From JARDZI01 sp041639705 (GTDB lineage Bacteria; Bacillota; Clostridia; Clostridiales; Caloramatoraceae), in NCBI GenBank assembly GCA_041639705.1, contig JBEQBT010000152.1:1-8092 (forward strand): a DNA stretch of 8,092 bases. Reading direction: 5' to 3'. The notes beneath the pieces are model-generated. The model was not told the DNA's origin and did not search any database. It worked only from the letters and a program-made list of their open reading frames with translations. Below, in pieces: positions 5,242 to 8,092 of this stretch (within the stretch, counting starts at the first letter, position 1; every line of letters starts with the position of its first letter). A program made the position numbers and the translations under genes.

Positions 5242-8092
5242 ATGAACAAAAAGATGAAAGCAATATCCATAGTACTGCTTTTCATTCTATTCTTCACACT
5301 GCTTCCAACCCAATCTCTTGCACAGGAAATAACCAATTCTATTAACCTTAGTAATATAATCGATACACCACCAGTTGTGGAAGCAAGTAAACCAGAACCT
5401 AAAATAGTTGAAGAAATAACTGATAAACGTGAGAAAAATGTTAAACATTTTCTAAAAGAGGATATGACCCAGGAAGCCGACGTATATCCAACAGCGGTTC
5501 ACTACTTAAGTAATGGTAAATGGAAGGACATAGATAATACTTTAATTGATGAAAAGGATGAGGATAATAACGACGTTATTGGAAACAAGGACAACAGCTA
5601 TAAAATAAAAATAGCAAAGAATACTAGTTCAAATAAACTTGTTAGAATAACAAAGGATAAGTATGAAATATCCTGGAACATGGAGAATGTTGCACAATTA
5701 AAATCACAGGTAGTACCAGTTGATACAAGCTTAATGAATTTAAAATCTGAAAATGAAAAAAGAAGAACCATGTCAAAGCTATCATCAACGGTTAACTTTT
5801 TAAACATATCTCCAGGTACAGATTTACAATATATTGTAGAGCCAGAAGGAGTAAAAGAAAATATACTAATCAATCAAAAGGTTGATAATCCTGTATATAA
5901 ATTCAACATCAATACTAAAAACCTAACAGCAAAGCTTCAAGATGACAAATCTATAATTTTCTATGACATCTCTGATTCCTCAAAACAAATATTCAAGATT
6001 GATAAGCCATTTATGTATGATAAAAATGGCGAACAAAGCAAGGACATAAGTGTAACCCTCGATAAAGTTGATAATGTATATATTTTAACACTTACTCCAG
6101 ATAACAATTGGTTGAATAGCTCAGACAGAGCTTATCCTATTGTAATAGATCCACAGGTTACAACCTCCCTGGATAAAGCTAATATACATGATGCCCATGT
6201 AACCGAAACCTATCCAACAACCAACTATCAACAAAGCTATATGCTTAAAACTGGTGTAGGCAGACATAGAACATATGTAAAATTTGACTTACCTGCATTA
6301 TCAGCAGGAGATATGGTAATAGATGCAAAATTTGATGCTACACTTTTAAGCTCAAACCCTGACTACCGTCAGGTAGATGTTCACAAGGTATTAGCAGACT
6401 GGAATGATTCAACAATAACCTGGAATAACATGCCTGGGTATAACACAGCTAAAATTGAGGATTACCAGAATGTTAAGGATATGGATACACCATATTACTG
6501 GGATGTAACAGGCATTGTAAAGGATTGGTATCAAACAGGGAATAATTATGGTCTTATGCTTAAAAACCACGATGAAACAACTGGTTACGTTGAATACTAC
6601 TCAACAGATACAAACCTTGCTTATCAGCAATATAGACCTAAGGTAACAATAAGCTATTTAAATAACTCAGGTCTTGAAGGCTACTGGACATATCACTCTC
6701 AAAGTATAGGAAGAGCAGGTACGGCTTATGTAAATGACTATAATGGAAACCTCATATATACTCATAATGATTTAGCTTTGAACGGAAACAAGCTGCCTAT
6801 TGCTTTAAATCATGTATATAATACAAACGAATGGGGAAAGGGTGTAGGCCAAGGTTTAGGCTGGAGATTAAACCTTTACCAGGAGCTTGCACTAGTTAAT
6901 ATAGATAATACCCAGTACTATATGTATACAGATGAGGATGGCACTAAACATTACTTTATATATGATTCAGAATTAGTTAAATACAAGGATGAATCAGGGC
7001 TGGATCTAACAATGGTAAAGAATGCTGATGGAACCTATACAATTACTGATAAGGGTGGAAATAAGCACTTCTTCACAGCATCAGGATATTTATTCAAAGT
7101 ACAGGATAACAATTCAAACACAATGAATATAACCTATACGGGGGGAAGAATAACAAGTGTTACGGACGGTGCTGGAAGAGTAACAACCCTTGAATATAAT
7201 GTAGATAAAACATTACTGCTTAGCATTACAGACCCAGCAGGGAGAATAACAAAGTATGACTATACAGGAAACTACCTAACAAAGATAACTTACCCTGATG
7301 ATAAAATAACAACCATCAGCTATGATGCAAACAACAGACTTTCAAGTGTTGCGAGCCCTGATGGATATAAAATGATATATTCATATACTCCAGGTCAGCC
7401 CTATAGAGTAAATAAAGTACAGGAAACCCATACTGATGGAACCCAAGGTCAGACAATGGATATAACCTACGGTTATAACGCAACAACCTTTAAAGACAGT
7501 CTTGGGAGAAAGAACACATATATATTTAACTACTTCGGAAACACCACAAGTATTAAAGATGAGGACGGAAGTGCTGAATATTATAAATATATTGCTGATG
7601 GTGGAAATAAAAACAAGCTTTCAAGTTCATCAAAGCTTCAAAAATCAACATTAAGCTACCTGAAAAACCATAGTGGCGAAGCCGCAACAGACTGGATTGG
7701 AAGCTATTACACGGGATCAACTGGCTCTACTGCATTTGATGGTGCACAGAAGTATATGGGCAACCAGTCCCTAAGAGTTATAAAGACTAATACTACAAGC
7801 AGGCAGTATTATGGACAAACCCTAAGCCTTGAAAAAGGAAAGACCTATACCTTTTCATCATATGTAAAGACAAATACTGTATCTAATATCAACAATGGAG
7901 GTGCAGGACTATTTGTACTTTATCAGAATAGTGCTGGTACATGGCAGACAGTTGATACTGCTGAACACATAACTGGAACTCAGGATTGGCAGAGAATGGA
8001 GGTTAGCTTTACAATCCCAGCTGACTCTGCTTCAACTACAGTATATGCAAGAGCTGGGCTCCTAAATGAATCAGGAACTGCATGGTTTGATG
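5242..8092 (+). CDS. Secreted DNRLRE/RHS (YD-repeat) protein, 3' end outside window
   Basis: The ATG at 5242 follows AAGGAGG (5228-5234) by 7 nt, and the frame stays open for 950 codons to the right edge. Residues 1-27 are a Sec signal peptide: MNKKMK, a hydrophobic core VLLFILFFTLLP, and a probable cleavage site SLA|QE. Residues ~28-293 are a Lys/Asp-rich N-terminal region seen before RHS cores, ending in RAYPIVIDP (296-304). Residues ~305-472 form a DNRLRE-type domain with RTYVKFDLP, DWNDSTITWNNMP and WDVTGIVKDWYQTGNNYGLML. An RHS-type core follows, with PIALNHVYNTNEWGKGVGQG, GLGWRLN, and YD-like repeats at ~634-735 such as TDPAGRITKYDYTGNYLTKI. From ~815 there is a carbohydrate-binding-like beta domain (GNQSLRVIK, LSLEKGKTYTFSSYVKT). 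Such proteins are wall-associated or secreted and often exceed 2,000 residues, with a variable C-terminal toxin and an immunity gene next to it; those would be beyond this window. Whether this one carries a toxin is unknown. Confidence -1.
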   Translation, partial: MNKKMKAISIVLLFILFFTLLPTQSLAQEITNSINLSNIIDTPPVVEASKPEPKIVEEITDKREKNVKHFLKEDMTQEADVYPTAVHYLSNGKWKDIDNTLIDEKDEDNNDVIGNKDNSYKIKIAKNTSSNKLVRITKDKYEISWNMENVAQLKSQVVPVDTSLMNLKSENEKRRTMSKLSSTVNFLNISPGTDLQYIVEPEGVKENILINQKVDNPVYKFNINTKNLTAKLQDDKSIIFYDISDSSKQIFKIDKPFMYDKNGEQSKDISVTLDKVDNVYILTLTPDNNWLNSSDRAYPIVIDPQVTTSLDKANIHDAHVTETYPTTNYQQSYMLKTGVGRHRTYVKFDLPALSAGDMVIDAKFDATLLSSNPDYRQVDVHKVLADWNDSTITWNNMPGYNTAKIEDYQNVKDMDTPYYWDVTGIVKDWYQTGNNYGLMLKNHDETTGYVEYYSTDTNLAYQQYRPKVTISYLNNSGLEGYWTYHSQSIGRAGTAYVNDYNGNLIYTHNDLALNGNKLPIALNHVYNTNEWGKGVGQGLGWRLNLYQELALVNIDNTQYYMYTDEDGTKHYFIYDSELVKYKDESGLDLTMVKNADGTYTITDKGGNKHFFTASGYLFKVQDNNSNTMNITYTGGRITSVTDGAGRVTTLEYNVDKTLLLSITDPAGRITKYDYTGNYLTKITYPDDKITTISYDANNRLSSVASPDGYKMIYSYTPGQPYRVNKVQETHTDGTQGQTMDITYGYNATTFKDSLGRKNTYIFNYFGNTTSIKDEDGSAEYYKYIADGGNKNKLSSSSKLQKSTLSYLKNHSGEAATDWIGSYYTGSTGSTAFDGAQKYMGNQSLRVIKTNTTSRQYYGQTLSLEKGKTYTFSSYVKTNTVSNINNGGAGLFVLYQNSAGTWQTVDTAEHITGTQDWQRMEVSFTIPADSASTTVYARAGLLNESGTAWFD

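Noticed and set aside
5598..5873. Minus-strand ORF of 91 codons within the RHS gene
   Set aside because: It is antisense to an uninterrupted 950-codon frame with clear domains, and its Phe/Ser/Leu-rich translation reflects the complementary AT-rich codons.

Overview
The window is low-GC DNA with strong AAGGAGG-type ribosome binding sites, a T-box leader, a SpoIIE-family phosphatase and a large secreted YD-repeat protein. This points to an anaerobic, spore-forming member of class Clostridia; I cannot name the species. A probable in-frame selenocysteine codon suggests the organism has a selenocysteine decoding pathway.

Layout. (1) 1-640, plus strand: the C-terminal part of a SpoIIE/PP2C-type phosphatase that enters from the left edge. 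It ends in a 14-bp hairpin (615-652) that also serves the converging gene. (2) 663-1934, minus strand: a PAS-PAS-GGDEF diguanylate cyclase with an intact active site and inhibitory site. (3) 2124-2393, plus strand: an 89-codon glutaredoxin-related gene whose redox motif reads U-P-S-C, with TGA in place of the first cysteine codon. A hairpin fitting the bacterial SECIS rules follows 15 nt after the TGA. A conventional gene caller would report only a 72-residue fragment lacking the active site. (4) 2394-2650: no gene, but a REP/MITE-like block of nested palindromes. (5) 2755-4447, plus strand: a T-box leader (proline specifier, T-box, terminator) and proS, encoding a prolyl-tRNA synthetase of the archaeal/Thermus-like short type with a C-terminal zinc-type Cys cluster. 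(6) 4448-4667: more hairpins, including an end that resembles the one on the other side of proS. (7) 4668-5106, minus strand: two small decayed genes with frameshifts and stops. (8) 5107-5241: a mirror-image intergenic region with ribosome binding sites pointing both ways. (9) 5242 to the right edge, plus strand: a signal-peptide-bearing DNRLRE/RHS (YD-repeat) protein, open to the window end.

The genes do not form one pathway. They look like separate transcription units: a sporulation- or redox-linked phosphatase, a c-di-GMP enzyme, a small selenol redox protein, a housekeeping tRNA synthetase under tRNA control, and a polymorphic cell-surface protein. The most noteworthy items are the probable selenoprotein glutaredoxin and the symmetric divergent control region in front of the RHS gene.
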